Shown here: positions 1 through 13,900 of the stretch, one piece after another | Layout: every line of letters begins with the position of its first letter | Position numbering within the stretch: position 1 is the first letter of the stretch | Assembly (NCBI GenBank): GCA_035048485.1 | Contig: CM068587.1 | Location: 44,825,496 to 44,889,495 of the forward strand | DNA: 64,000 bases | Direction of reading: 5' to 3' | Origin: Pteria penguin | Lineage: Eukaryota; Mollusca; Bivalvia; Pterioida; Pteriidae | Translations under genes and position numbers: made by a program | The notes under the pieces: model-generated | What the model saw: the letters and a program-made list of their open reading frames with translations, nothing else | Databases searched by the model: none | Told to the model about the DNA's origin: nothing

Positions 1-451
1 AGATTCCTCCTGGCTTAAGTTGCTTCCCTTTTCTTTTCTTTTTGTTGAATACTAATGGTGCTGTCACATGACTAGGTAATTGCCAATACAGTAATACCTA
101 TTAAACTGGTCAGTACCTAACTTGGAAGTAAGAGTTAAATAAAATGGACACACTCTAATACCTGTCTTCTCCTGGGAAAACAATTTCTTTCCCTCTTTCT
201 TATTATAAATATTAAATGTTTTCTTTTCATATATCCATTATGTATTTCTATTTTGTTTCGTGCCAAACACAATCTGAAAATTCACATCAAAACAAAAATA
301 CAAGTTTTAATCTTTACTGTAGTACTTTTTTGGATGCTATATATAAATATATAGTTGACACTCATTATCTCAAAGTGGGTTAAGTCGAAATTCCGCTTAA
401 AAATGTTATAATTAAAGAAAAAAATTACATGTATAATTTTGATTTTTCCAG
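1..451 (+). other. RPS6KC1: intron upstream of the first visible RPS6KC1 exon
   Basis: AT-rich sequence with no coding signal that I can support. It ends in a pyrimidine run and AG (gatttttccag) at the acceptor of exon 452-1941. Its donor lies outside the window. Confidence 0.7.
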
Positions 452-1941
452 ACCATCCACAAGTCCAGTGTCCTAAGCAGAAAAATAAAGACAATATTTC
501 CTAGCAACTGTCCTTACATGGTCAGCCTGTATAAGTTTTATGAAACAGACTATGCCATACATCTTCTTCTTCAACATGCAACTGGAGGTAAACTGTGGAA
601 TTATATTGGAGCCTATCTTCAGGGACATGTTGGTAAAGATAAGAATGATGATGATGCAGCTCATTTCGGCAATGTCTACGCAGGAACAAAGCTCCACAGT
701 CATGATAATTCTAGTCAACCTTGTGAAAACAAAACTGAAAGTAGGACTGTCAGTGAATGTTATATGGCAGCTGATGCTTCTAATGATATTTTGATTAAAT
801 TTTCACAAAAAGATGGAGAAGGGGAGATAAAGATATGTACAGATTCTAAATCACAAGATGACAAATTAGATACTAAAAAAAATGCTGACACAATAGACTA
901 TGACAGACTAGAAAGCTTTTCTTCTGCAGAGGATGGATCTGAAAACAATGATTTTAAACCATCCTCTGTTGACCAGAAAGATTCAGTGTTTCAAGAATTA
1001 CTACAGGATAGCAAAACAAAATTAGAACAGTTTAGTATAAATAGTGGAGATAGTATTGGCAGTGATTGTAGAACTCGAGTTGACAGCTTTGTGTTCGATA
1101 AAAAAAATGTCATACAAGAAGAAGGTGAACTCAACCTTGTTGACCCTTGGTTAGATCAGGATAATGTATTTAGTAGTGAAATGGAAGGACTCAAAAACGA
1201 CAGGGATGATTCTAATTCTATTGTTCAAAGTGCCAGAGAATTACTTCGCTCTGTTGAGAGAACATTGTCTCAGACTGATGCTGAAGTAAACAAACTGCTT
1301 ACTGATCAAGATCAAGGTGAGGTTAAACCTTATCTTGATACAAAGGTGAGAGATTCTCAAAGTCATGGAATGCTTACAGAGCATGTAATGTCAGAAAATA
1401 GTAGTGCAACTGTGATAGATGACAGTGATTCAAACGAAGCCAGCATCTATGATATTCATCGTTCTAGCAGCTCAACAGAGACTAATGAATCAGATAAGTG
1501 CCATGCAAAGAGCTCAGAAACTAGTGAACAAGAGGCATTAGTTTATAACGGTGAATTGAATGAAACAAGGATAGATAGAACAGACACTTTAAAAGATTTT
1601 AGTCAAAATTCATGCATGTGTTCTGAATCCAATGATTCTCCACTTGGGAGTAAATCTTCACGTTCCTCTACTCTTACAGAGAATAATGTTAGGAAAAGTA
1701 CTCCACCAGTTAAATTATCACTTAAAAGAATGAATTCTAAAGAACTGAGTAGGTCAGCTTCAATGGAGCATGAATTGACCTCACCTCCAAGGTCTCGACA
1801 GCGGACTGTTTCAGATGTATTCAAGGACATGGAAGCGTGTACTCCAGAAAGTTTGAGAATACCAGAGACGTGTATAAAACAGTGGATTGCAGAAATTGTA
1901 GTAGCCGTAGGAAAACTGCATGCTGACGGTATCATCTGTAG
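452..1941 (+). CDS. RPS6KC1: RPS6KC1 exon A: N-lobe end, acidic insert, helix E
   Basis: The reading frame is open from the acceptor at 450-451. The first codon, ACC at 452, lies 22 codons before the first ATG at 518. That ATG is internal, because the upstream codons (KSSVLSRKIKTIFPSNCPY) also look like family sequence. Residues 23-48 give the beta-4/beta-5 and hinge region (MVSLYKFYETDYAIHLLLQH). Next come about 420 residues rich in S, D, E, N and K with no recognised domain, ending in a basic Ser-rich stretch (SLKRMNSKELSRSASMEHE). Helix E and the start of the catalytic loop (DGIICR) close the exon. The donor is AG|GTAAGT at 1942, and the exon ends after two bases of the Arg codon. Confidence 0.92.
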
Positions 1942-4900
1942 GTAAGTTGCTTTAAATACAGTGAAGAAACAAAAGAAATAACAAACAAACATACTGTAGT
2001 ATACATAATTAATTGTATCAACATTATGATATATAATATTATGTATCATTACATTTTATGTGTTATGCTTTTGTCTGAAAGAAAGCAAGCACATTTATTT
2101 CTCAGCCTGATAAGAATTTAGTCCCAAAGTGATAATGTTATGGGTTTCATTGTTATAGAATATTACTGGTAAGTATCTTTTACACAAAACACTATGAAAA
2201 ATATGTATTCTGATTTACCAGTGTGTTAAAATAAACAAGTGTTTTTAACAAAATACTATATGTCCATGCATACATCTTTTTCTTACGTTTGCTTTTCCCA
2301 CTTTCATTACAAATATATACATTAATGAAATAAATATATGATTGAATAGGGACCTGAAGCCAGACAACATTCTATTGGGTGATAGAGGTCATGTGATTTT
2401 GACATACTTTTGCCAGTTGAACCAAGTAGATCAAGAATTAGATTATTCAGCTGTAGAGGAACTCTTTGTTGCACCAGGTAAACAGTGGTGACGTGAAACT
2501 TAGTTGAATTCTTATTACAAGCTGGAGGGAGGATTTTACAAAGCTAAAACAGTGGGGTTTTTTTTCAAAGGTGTCTGTACCTTTGCATTAAGGAAGTTTT
2601 TGTCCCATTTGCATAATGTTAAAAGATAAATATTTGGGAAAAATTTAGACAAATAAAGGGGAAAAATCAATGAAATTCCATTGGGAAGGGTCCTTATTAT
2701 GGACTTGATTTGAAGTAAAGAAAACACAGTAAAGACAAATGTACTAATGTAAACCAATACAAACAATAGTCTGAACATGTCTTGTATGACTTGCATTTGC
2801 AAAGTTTTAATGTTTTTGTATTTACAATGTTTGATATTCCTTTAGTTATTTTTAGTAATATTACCAGTATAACGAGGAAATATTCTAAACAAACAAGACA
2901 TACACAAATTTGACCTCGGCAATGTATGTATTACAGGAAATGTATACCGAAACCAAACCAAAGTAAAAAAAGATTTAGATATCTACATACAGTAATTTTG
3001 ATAACCAGTATTCTGAGTTATCAGTATTCATGATACAGTCAAACCTGTCTATTAAGGTCAGCTAAGGGAAGAGTCAAAAGTGGCCTTTATAGACAGGTGG
3101 CCTTTATACAGAGGTCTTTTATTTAGGAAAATATAGATTTTGGGAATTTAGAATGTGACCTTTTTAGACAGGTGACCTCTTAATAGAGGTGGCCGGTAAG
3201 ACAGGTTTTACTGTATATCATATAACTTTAATGATTACAGAGGTGAACAACATAGGAGGATACACAGAGAGCTGTGATTGGTGGAGTTTAGGGACTTTGA
3301 TGTACGAGCTGCTGGTAGGAAGGGTACGTTCTCATCTACAACTAGTCCCTTAGTCCTAATGATCTTGCCAAATACCTCACATTTAACGGCTATTTGGAAA
3401 GCTGGTGGTGGGGTTTTAATCAGAATGGAAATGTGTAGAAATACATGGAATTTTTCATATCATCTCAAGCATTGTGTTTTTATTGCTTCTTAATTCAATA
3501 AACTTGTGACCATTTTACCTGTACAATAAATTGACCATTTTATCTATCTGGATATGTCAACAATTTTCCAAAGCATGCAGCCAAGTGATGTGAGAACTCA
3601 ACTGAATTCATACTATACCTCATGATGTCACATACACAGTATGGTACAGTACCAACCAGGGTTGTCTGACAAGAAATTATATAGGAAATATGAAAAAGGA
3701 GTTCTTTGCCAGAAATACTTTGATACAATAACAATATCAGTAAGACTAAAACCCAACTCAAACTATTATTCAATCATATTGAACATTGGTAGAGAGAGTA
3801 GTTTTTCAAAGCTTCTGATTATACATGGAATTCGCTGTTTAAAACTGAAGGGTTAGGTAAACTGCCAAAATGGAGATAAATGAAGTTAGAGCGGTGATTA
3901 AGTATCTATGTAAGAAGGGGATGACTGTCAAGGAAATTCCTGAAGACTTCATGAAACCCTTTGGAAGGAGTCACCGTCTTACAGTGCTGTTAAAAAACTG
4001 GTTACTGAAGTTAGAAGGGGGAGGGAGAGCATTGAAGATGATGAACGTACTGGATGTCCCTGGAGGCTACCACAGACGAAAATGTTGATATTGTGCACAC
4101 TCTTGTCATGTGTGACAGAAGGCGAAACCTTTGAGTTATAGCCAAATAAGTAGGCATAAGTTATGGAGCTGTTCAATCAATTCTAACAGATATCTTAGGC
4201 TTAGCAAAGGTGTCAGCTAGGTGGGACCCTAAAATATTGATTGAAGATCAAAAGAGAAACAGGTACATGTAATGTTCCTTTACATCTTTTGTCATGCAGT
4301 GAGGCTGATCTGAAGGATTTTATAGGTTGAATTGTCACTTACCCGTAGGATGAAACTTGGATTCATCATTTTGATCCTGAATCTAAGAAACAAAGCACGC
4401 AATGGATTCACTCAAGCTCAGCCCCTCCTAAAAAATTCAAAAGAGAGTTTCTTTGGCTGGGAAATTCATGCCTTCTATCTTTTGGGACAATCAGGGAATA
4501 ATCATGATTGATTTTCTCAAGGAAGGTTACACGATAAATGGTGCATATTATGCAAATGAGCCAGAGAGGCTGGGTCTGGAGATTGTGTGAAAAAGGAGGG
4601 GAAAGCTAATCAGAGGCATTCTGCTCTTGCAGGATAATGCACCTGCTCACGCTTCCCAAGTTGCAATAATGGCTGCGACAGAATGCAGCTTCAAGGTTTT
4701 TCCTCATATACTATATTCTCCAGGTTTATCCCCATCTGTTCTCAAAATCAAAATCTTGCCTACATGGTACGTGGTAACAGTCTTGGAAGCAGTGAGGGTG
4801 TCATGGACAATGTATATGAGGACTTAAGGGACCAGAATGAAGCATTCTACTTTGAGGGGATTCAGAAATTGGAACAGAGACAGAGAAAGTGCATGGAGAT

Positions 4901-7900
4901 GGAGAGAAATTTTATTGAAAAATAATGACAATTTTTTCAATCCTGAGTATTCCCAAGTATATGGGACAGAGAACTTGTTTATTATACCTCCTAGTCATAA
5001 AGGTCAATGATCACTTTATCGAGATACAGTCCACAAACTCCTTGTGCAGTTATAAAGTGGTGAAACTCCAGCCTTGGGAGGATCAGTGAAGTACTATGTT
5101 TTCATACAAGTTTGTTGACCAAAACCTCACCACCAGCCATGAACTTAACTGTCAAATGTTGGGAATTTAGGCAGATCTTTAGGACCATTAGTCCCTTGGA
5201 TAATGCACATGATATATTTTATTTGGACAAACCAAATGTTAGTACAAAACAAATACAAGTAGAAGTTATGAATATATGAACATAGCCTGAAAGAGTGCAT
5301 ATACTTCACTTAGATATGGTAGAAGTGAAGTTGCTGGCAGGTAGAAGTTAAGGTGTGGCAGATAGGGGTGAAGATGCTGGCAAGTAGAAGTTAAGGAGTG
5401 GCAGATAGGGTGAAGGTGCTGGCAGATGGGAGTGAAGGTGTTGGCAGGTAGAAGTTAAGGTCTGGCAGATAGGGTGAAGGTGCTGGCAGATGGGGGTGAA
5501 GGTGCTGGCAGGTAGAAGTTAAAGTGTGGCAGATAGGGGTGAAGATGTGGCAGATAGGAGTGAAAGTAAGGCAGATAGGGGTGAAGGTGTGGCAGATAGG
5601 AGTGAAAGTGAGGCAGATAAGGGTGAAGATGTGGCAGATAGGAGTAAAGGTGTGGCAGCTAGGGATGAAGGTGTGGCAGATAGAAGTTAAGGTGTGGCAG
5701 ATAAGGGTGGAGATGCGGCAGATAGGAGTGAAGGTGTGGCAGATATACTATTTGGTATTTTTAGCTACAGCTGAATAATCTTATCTTTTACAATGGACCT
5801 AAAAAGGCAAATTTTATCAGCTGAAATCTGATTTTATTGCAGAGTTTGTCCAGCTGTCATCCTGGTGGAATTACATGCCATACCTTGCTTTATATCCCTG
5901 ATCATGTCTCTGCTGAAGCCCATGGTCTTCTACAACAGGTAGGGCTACGTTATACTCCTGTACAATGTATGCTATACAATGTATGCTGTACAATGTATGC
6001 TATACAATGTATGCTGTACAATGTAGGCTGTACAGTGTATGCTATACAGTGCATGCTGTACAGTGTATGCTGTACAGTGTATGCTGTACAATGTATGCTA
6101 TACAATGTATGCTGTACAATGTATGCTGTACAGTGTATGCTATACAGTGTATGCTGTACAGTGTATGCTGTACAATGTATGCTATACAATGTATGCTGTA
6201 CAGTGTATGCTGTACAATGTATGCTGTACAGTGTATGCTGTACAATGTATGGTTACAGTGTATGCTATACAATGTATGCTGTACAATGTATGCTGTACAA
6301 CGTATGCTATACAGTGTATGCTGTACCATGTATGCTGTACAATGTACAGGGCTCGAAATAAACGTATGTCCGTAAGTCCGTGACTAATAAATTATGCCAC
6401 GGACTAAAAGATTTCTCATTGCACAAGTCCGACAGACTAATAAAACCTCAGTGATACCCACTCAAATCCTCTCACCCGCCCTGCAAACGATTGAAAACTT
6501 ATTTTTCTGGAAATCCCGTAACTTATTTTTAGTAACAATACGGAGTATCGCAACTACTAAAATCCCTCATGGTTTGCATTTAGTAACTTACCAAATCTAA
6601 TATTCGCGATGTGGGCTCTTTTATGTGGGCAACTTACATCACAATTATATGACGTCATAACAATTACAAAATGCGCGCGTATGTTGACGTTATTTTAGTT
6701 GCGATATTCCGTATTCGCCGAAAAGTACATGGAAAGTAACGAGAGTCAGTCGCTGGTGCACTTCGTTGAAACAGATTATAGAGCAGCTTCAATACGTTTT
6801 TGAATGACATTGACATTGTTTTGCATGGTGATCGTGGGGCCACAGAGAAATGTGGCGCTATATTTAGCTATCCTTCCTTTATGGACGAGAAGGAGCTAGA
6901 GGCATATGTGCCCCACAGAGTCTTGAAATGTTAAATCTGACAAATGAAATGTGTTTACCCTGAAATTAAATCAATTTAAAATGAATAAATAGTCTATTTT
7001 TGTGCGGACTAATAGATTTTTGTGCGGACTAATGGATTTTGTAACCGATTAGTGCACCAGGCTTGTGCTTGAAAAAGTTAGTTTCGAGCCCTGATGTATG
7101 CTGTACAATGTATGCTATACAGTGTATGCTGTACAGTGTATGCTATACAATGTATGCTGTACAATGTATGCTGTACAGTGTATGCTGTACAATGTATGCT
7201 ATACAGTGTATGCTGTACAATGTATGCTATACAATGTATGCTGTACAATGTATGCTGTACAGTGTATGCTGTACAGTGTATGCTATACAATGTATGCTGT
7301 ACAATGTATGCTGTACAATGTATGCTATACTATGTATGCTGTACAATGTATGCTGTACAATGTATGCTATACAATATATGCTATACAATGTATACTGTAC
7401 AATGTATGCTATACAATGTATGCTGTACAATGTATGCTGTACAATGTATGCTATACAGTGTATGCTATACAATGTATGCTATACAATGTATGCTGTACAG
7501 TGTATGCTATACAGTGTATGCTCTACCATGTATGCTGTACAGTGTATGCTGTACAATGTATGCTATTCAATGTATGCTGTACAATGTATACTATACAATG
7601 TATGCTGTACAGTGTATGCTGTACAGTGTATGCTGTACAATGTATGCTATACAGTGTATGCTGTACAATGTATCCTGTACAATGTATACTGTGCAATGTA
7701 TGCTGTACAATGTATGCTATACAATGTATGCTATACAGTGTATGCTGTACAGTGTATGTTGTACAGTGTATGCTGTACAGTGTATGCTGTACAATGTATG
7801 CTGTACAATGTATGCTATACAGTGTATGCTGTACAATGTATGCTGTACAGTGTATGCTGTACAATGTATGCTGTACAGTGTATGCTATACAGTGTATGCT

Positions 7901-10900
7901 GTACAGTGTATGCTATACAGTGTATGCTGTACAACGTATGCTATACATTGTATGCTGTACAGTGTATGCTGTACAGTGTATGCTGTACCATGTATGCTGT
8001 ACAATGTATGCTGTACAATGTATGCTGTACAATGTATGCTGTACAGTGTATGCTGTACAGTGTATGCTGTACAATGTATGCTGTAAAGTGTATGCTATAC
8101 AGTGTATGCTGTACAGTGTATGCTGTACAATGTATGCTGTATAGTGTGTGCTGTACAATGTAAGCTGTGCAGTGTATGCTGTACAATGTATGCTGTACAA
8201 TGTATGCTGTACAATGTATGCTATACAATGTATGCTGCACAGTGTATGCTGTACAATGTAAGCTGTAGAGTGTATGATGTACAATGTATGCTGTACAGTG
8301 TATGCTGTACAATGTATACTGTGCAATGTATGCTGTACAATGTATGCTGTACAGTGTATGCTATACAATGTATGCTGTACAATGTATGCTATACAATGTA
8401 TGCTATATAATGTATGTTGTACAGTGTATGCTGTACAGTGTATGCTCTACAATGTATGCTGTACAGTGTGTGCTGTACAATGTAAGCTGTACAGTGTATG
8501 CTGTACAGTGTATGCTATACAATGTATGCTGTACAGTGTATGCTATACAGTGTATGCTGTACAGTGTATGCTGTACAATGTATGTTGTACAATGTATGCT
8601 GTACCATATATGCTGTACAGTGTATGCTGTACAATGTATGCTGTACAGTGTATGCTGTACAATGTAAGCTGTACAGTGTATGCTATACAAATGTATGCTG
8701 TACAATGTATGCTGTACAGTGTATGCTGTACAGTGTATGCTGCACAATATATGCTGTACAATGTATGCTGTACAGTGTATGCTGTACAATGTATGCTGTA
8801 CAGTGTATGCTGTACAGTGTATGCTATACAATGTATGCTGTACAATGTATGCTGTACAATGTATGCTATACAATGTATGCTGTACAGTGTATGCTGTACA
8901 ATGTATGCTGTACAATGTATGCTGTACAGTGTATGCTATACAGTGTATGCTGTACAGTGTATGCTGTACAATGTATGCTATACAATGTATGCTATACAAT
9001 GTATGCTATACAATGTATGCTGTACAATGTGTGTTGTACAGTGTATGCTGTACAATGTATTCTATACAATGTATGCTGTACAGTGTATGCTGTACAATGT
9101 ATGCTGTACAGTGTATGCTGTACAATGTATGCTGTACCATGTATGCTGTACCATGTATGCTTTACAATGTATGCTGTACAATGTATGCTGTACCATGTAT
9201 GCTGTACAGTGTATGCTGTACAGTGTATGCTATACAATGTATGCTGTACAATGTATGCTATACAATGTATGCTCTACAGTGTATGCTGTACAATGTATGC
9301 TGTACCATGTATGCTGTACCATGTATGCTATACAATGTATGCTGTACAATGTATGCTGTACCATGTATGCTGTACAATGTATGCTGTACAGTGTATGCTA
9401 TACAGTGTATGCTGTACAGCGTATGCTGTACAATGTATGCTGTATAGTGTATGCTGTACAATGTAAGCTGTACAGTGTATGCTGTACAATGTATGCTGTA
9501 CAGTGTATGCTGTACAATGTATGCTGTACAATGTATGCTATACAATGTATGCTGTACAGTGTATGCTGTACAATGTATGATGTACAATGTGTGCTGTACA
9601 ATGTATGCTATACAGTGTATGCTGTACAATGTATGCTGTACAATGTATGATGTACAGTGTATGCTATACAATGTATGCTGTACAATGTATACTGTGTAAT
9701 GTATGCTGTACAATGTATGCTGTACAGTGTATGCTGTACAATGTATGCTGTACAGTGTATGCTGTACAATGTATGCTGTACAGTGTATGCTGTACAGTGT
9801 ATGCTGTACAATGTATGCTATACAATGTATGCTGTACAGTGTATGCTATACAGTGTATGCTATACAATGTATGTTGTACAGTGTATGCTATACAGTGTAT
9901 GCTGTACAGTGTATGCTGTACAATGTATGTTGTACAATGTATGCTGTACCATGTATGCTGTACAGTGTATGCTATACAGTGTATGCTATACAATATTTGC
10001 TGTACAATGTATGCTGTACAATGTATGCTGTATAATGTATGCTATACAGTGTATGTTATACAATGTATACTGTACAATGTATGCTGTACAATGTATGCTG
10101 TACAGTGTATGCTGTACAATGTATGCTGTACAGTGTATGCTGTACAGTGTATGCTATACAATGTATGCTGTACAATGTATGCTGTACAATGTATGCTGTA
10201 CAATGTATGCTGTACAATGTATGCTGTACAATGTATGCTATACAATGTATGCTGTACAATGTATGCTGTACAATGTATGCTGTACAGTGTATGCTGTACA
10301 GTGTATGCTGTACAATGTATGCTATACAATGTATGCTGTACAATGTATGCTATACAGTGTATGCTGTACAATGTATGCTATACAATGTATGCTGTACAAT
10401 GTATGCTGTACAGTGTATGCTGTACAGTGTATGCTGTACAGTGTATGCTATACAGTGTATGCTGTACAATGTATGCTGTAGAATGTATGCTATTCAATGT
10501 ATGCTGTACAATGTATGTTGTGCAGTGTATGCTGTACAATGTATTCTATACAATGTATGCTGTACAGTGTATGCTGTACAATGTATGCTATACAATGTAT
10601 GCTGTACAGTGTATGCTGTACAATGTATGCTGTACAGTGTATGCTGTACAATGTATGCTGTACAATGTATGCTATACAATGTATGCTGTACAATGTATGC
10701 TATACAATGTATGTGAAATCCTCACATTTGACGTAGTACTTGTATACATTCAGCTATGTGCACATTCTTTTTAGATTAAATGAGTTTTTATTAAGTATCA
10801 AGTATATGAAGTGATAAGCTTAATTATATTCAGTATGATTTGCTTCTGTACAGTCAGATGTTGATATCTCAAGATGAAAGGGAAAACAGAAAATACTTTG

Positions 10901-13900
10901 AGATAGTGGTAGTTTGAAAATTCCAAATTTCGACTATATGGTTATAGACTGAGGAAATGTTCACAAATGCCATGTGACATGTGTCATTATTATTACATGT
11001 GATTTATTGATTAATAAAATGATGTAGTCTTTAGTACATACTACTTGTGTTTTTCTTTGTTGATCTGTTGTGTGTAGAGCAAAGATTTATGATAAGGAAA
11101 AGTGACTTGTTGTTTATATTTTAAACTTTATGTGTGATGGTTGGGCTGACCCCCTTCCAGCAAGATTTTCTCAGAATCACAGTAGATTACTCAAAGTAAT
11201 CTATTGTGTGGCATGCGTATCGGCCCATTGAAAGCATCCACCTTGATAGTGGATGATTCTGGGGGTCTGACCACAGTTTTTCTCCAGTGTTACATTTGGT
11301 GCGGTGGCCAGCTTTTGTGAGTTGCATGATTGTGCACAGTGAGGGTTACGATCTTTGGGTTGTTGTGTGTTTAGGTTTCCAGGGTTGGCAACCTCTGACA
11401 GGGGAGGAGTGTGATAGACGTGTATTGGCCTAAATAGCTCAATGGTAACAGCGTCTGCCTTGATAGCGGAAAGTTCTGGATTCACTTCTAGGTTCAGTCA
11501 CATTTTTTCCTGCCTGTTACACTGTTAAAATTTTAATCGATTTATGGAGTAAGGCCAACCAAAATTTATGTTTAGGATGACAGGCACTTTTTAGAAAAAA
11601 AGCAAAGCAGACATTTTTTTCATATGTGTAGTTTAATTTTTCTTCGACTGAATCTGTATTAAAAGGCAACCATATTTTTACAAGAAATATTCCTCTGAAC
11701 TCTGTCAAATCTTTAATGTTGGAGACTGAGCCATACCATATAATAATAAGTATCTTATTCAGAATGGCTATGATGCAATGACCATCTGGATTACCATTAC
11801 TTTGTTATGACCCTACTAACTTTATCAAAGTAGAATGCCTTTTATCTGCAGATTCATTTGTAACTTGTAATTCATTTGAGAGATAGTCATGTTTGACAGA
11901 CAGTGCCCTTTGTTTCTAGAAGATCTCCTTCTTTTCTTGACACTGACGGACTGAAAGACACAAAACAAAATGATCAATGCCAAATTTTAATCTCTAAAAG
12001 CATGTTATTGCCATATCAATGCCATCTCTGTTCATTCAGACATCATACTTAATCAAAACTATGAATTCAACAGTTAATTTCTTTCCTTCTTGTTTTTCTG
12101 AGCAATCACATTCACATTGTATTTGTGTTTCAAGGGTACACTTTGGTCATTTTTTCATTTTGAACATATAGGGTATGCACCATCCTCCTTGAGAAGAATA
12201 TCAACATCATTAGTACCACAATAACAATAAACATCTGGGAAACATCCAAAACTGAAATGAGTGACTTTAATGGACTGTTGACATGATAAGTTTGCCCGAA
12301 CATATCATTTGTCCAGTAAAGCATTGATCTGAGGGGTACTCATCTTCATGAGTCAAGGGAATGCGCTAAGTAAACTTCTCTCTCCCCTTGACTGATTGCA
12401 TTCAAAGGTCATGGGCCAATTTGTGATTGTTTCACTTGCTTCGCACATGAACGAATTAGAAGCCTTGAAACAAAGTGTGTGACAAAACAAAAATGATAGA
12501 TCTAGCACATGTGATAGATTATTGTTTATCTTCTAACCAAGTTGGCTAATTCAGGCTAATCTCATTGGCCATTTAGTGGTATATTGAATATTTTTCATTA
12601 GGCAGCACCATCAAAACCCGCAACCTTTGAATGCATTCAGTCAAGGGAAGAGAGAAGTATATGTAGTGCATCCCTTTGACTTGTGAAGATGAGGGGTACT
12701 ATAGTCGCAACAGTTGTCTTATCCTTGCATGTACTTGTGACTCATTCGGAGGCAGTCTCTTAAGCTTGCTGGGACAAAATGCCTAGAGAGCTATTGTCAT
12801 ACCCCCGCGCATTGAAGTGGTTGTCTTCATGCACAAAACTTTAGTCAGGGCTATATCTTTAGAACCAATGGGGTAGGGCTTTGATATTTCACTTATAGGT
12901 CCCTCATGTCTATATCTTTTATTTGGTACCATGACCTTTGACCTTGAACTTTGATCTACTTTTCACTTTGGACCTTTGTGACTGACCTTGGACTTTGACC
13001 TACTTTCCCAAAATGTTTACACGGTACATGCCATTGGGCTTTTTCTTTGGAAATATTAGAGAAAGGGATTTCACATGTTGATTCATTGTGACCAGAGCTT
13101 TCATCTGGTTAACTTTGGACCTTTATCTTGCACTTGACCTTGAATTAAAAGAACATTGTAGATATATTTTTACATGCTTTTTCTCTGGCAATGCTGCAAC
13201 AGGGAGCCATGTAGTCTTCTAACAACTTCAAATAATTCTGAGATCGTATATTAAACAGTGTAGTTTCCATAAGTGTCCAAAGTAAAATTATTTCAGTATT
13301 TGCCCCTCAAAAGATAGTGGTTGATAGGAGGGTCATTCTCGAACCTCCAGACATTTGATTCTTGAATTCGTTACTAACTATTTGAGGTTCTTGGCTCTTG
13401 ACTGTAAGGTCCTGGGTGCACCTGTGTCCTGTCTTTTGAATGAGACAGTTAAAACCGAAGTCCTGTTTCATGGTAAGTGTGGCATGTCAAAGATCCTTCA
13501 CTGCTTGGGGTAGGTCCGTTGCAAAGGTATAAATTTCTGTGCAATGCATCAGGCTGATGCCTGGTGGGTATCAAACATGCAACCTTTCATGAGCCAAGCA
13601 TCTCATCCATTGAGCTTAACCAGCTTAAAAATTTTAAATTGAAGAGGGGTAAACAAACATTTTAATATGTTGGTTAAATAGAACAAAGATAATGAAATTT
13701 ATGTAATTTTTGCTTGAAATTCAGGATTTTATCACTGGATCCTATGACAACAGAAAATACCACTCTTAGACCATTTGTTTTTATACACTTGCAAGAATAT
13801 GTGGGTGTATTATGCTATTTCATTGTCGAGTATCTGTCAGTGTATCACCACAATCTTGTCTGCATTTCTCTTCCCTGACAATGACATGTTAAAGTGTTTT

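Noticed and set aside
5837..6361. 174-codon frame across exon D into the 14-bp satellite
   Set aside because: The first 32 codons of the family match end at a clean GTAGGG donor. The rest is satellite translation, and the true C-terminus is found at 17206-17316.
8274..9650. 458-codon open frame MMYNVCCTVYAV...
   Set aside because: Pure 14-bp repeat translation. Similar frames exist in all + phases and on the other strand.
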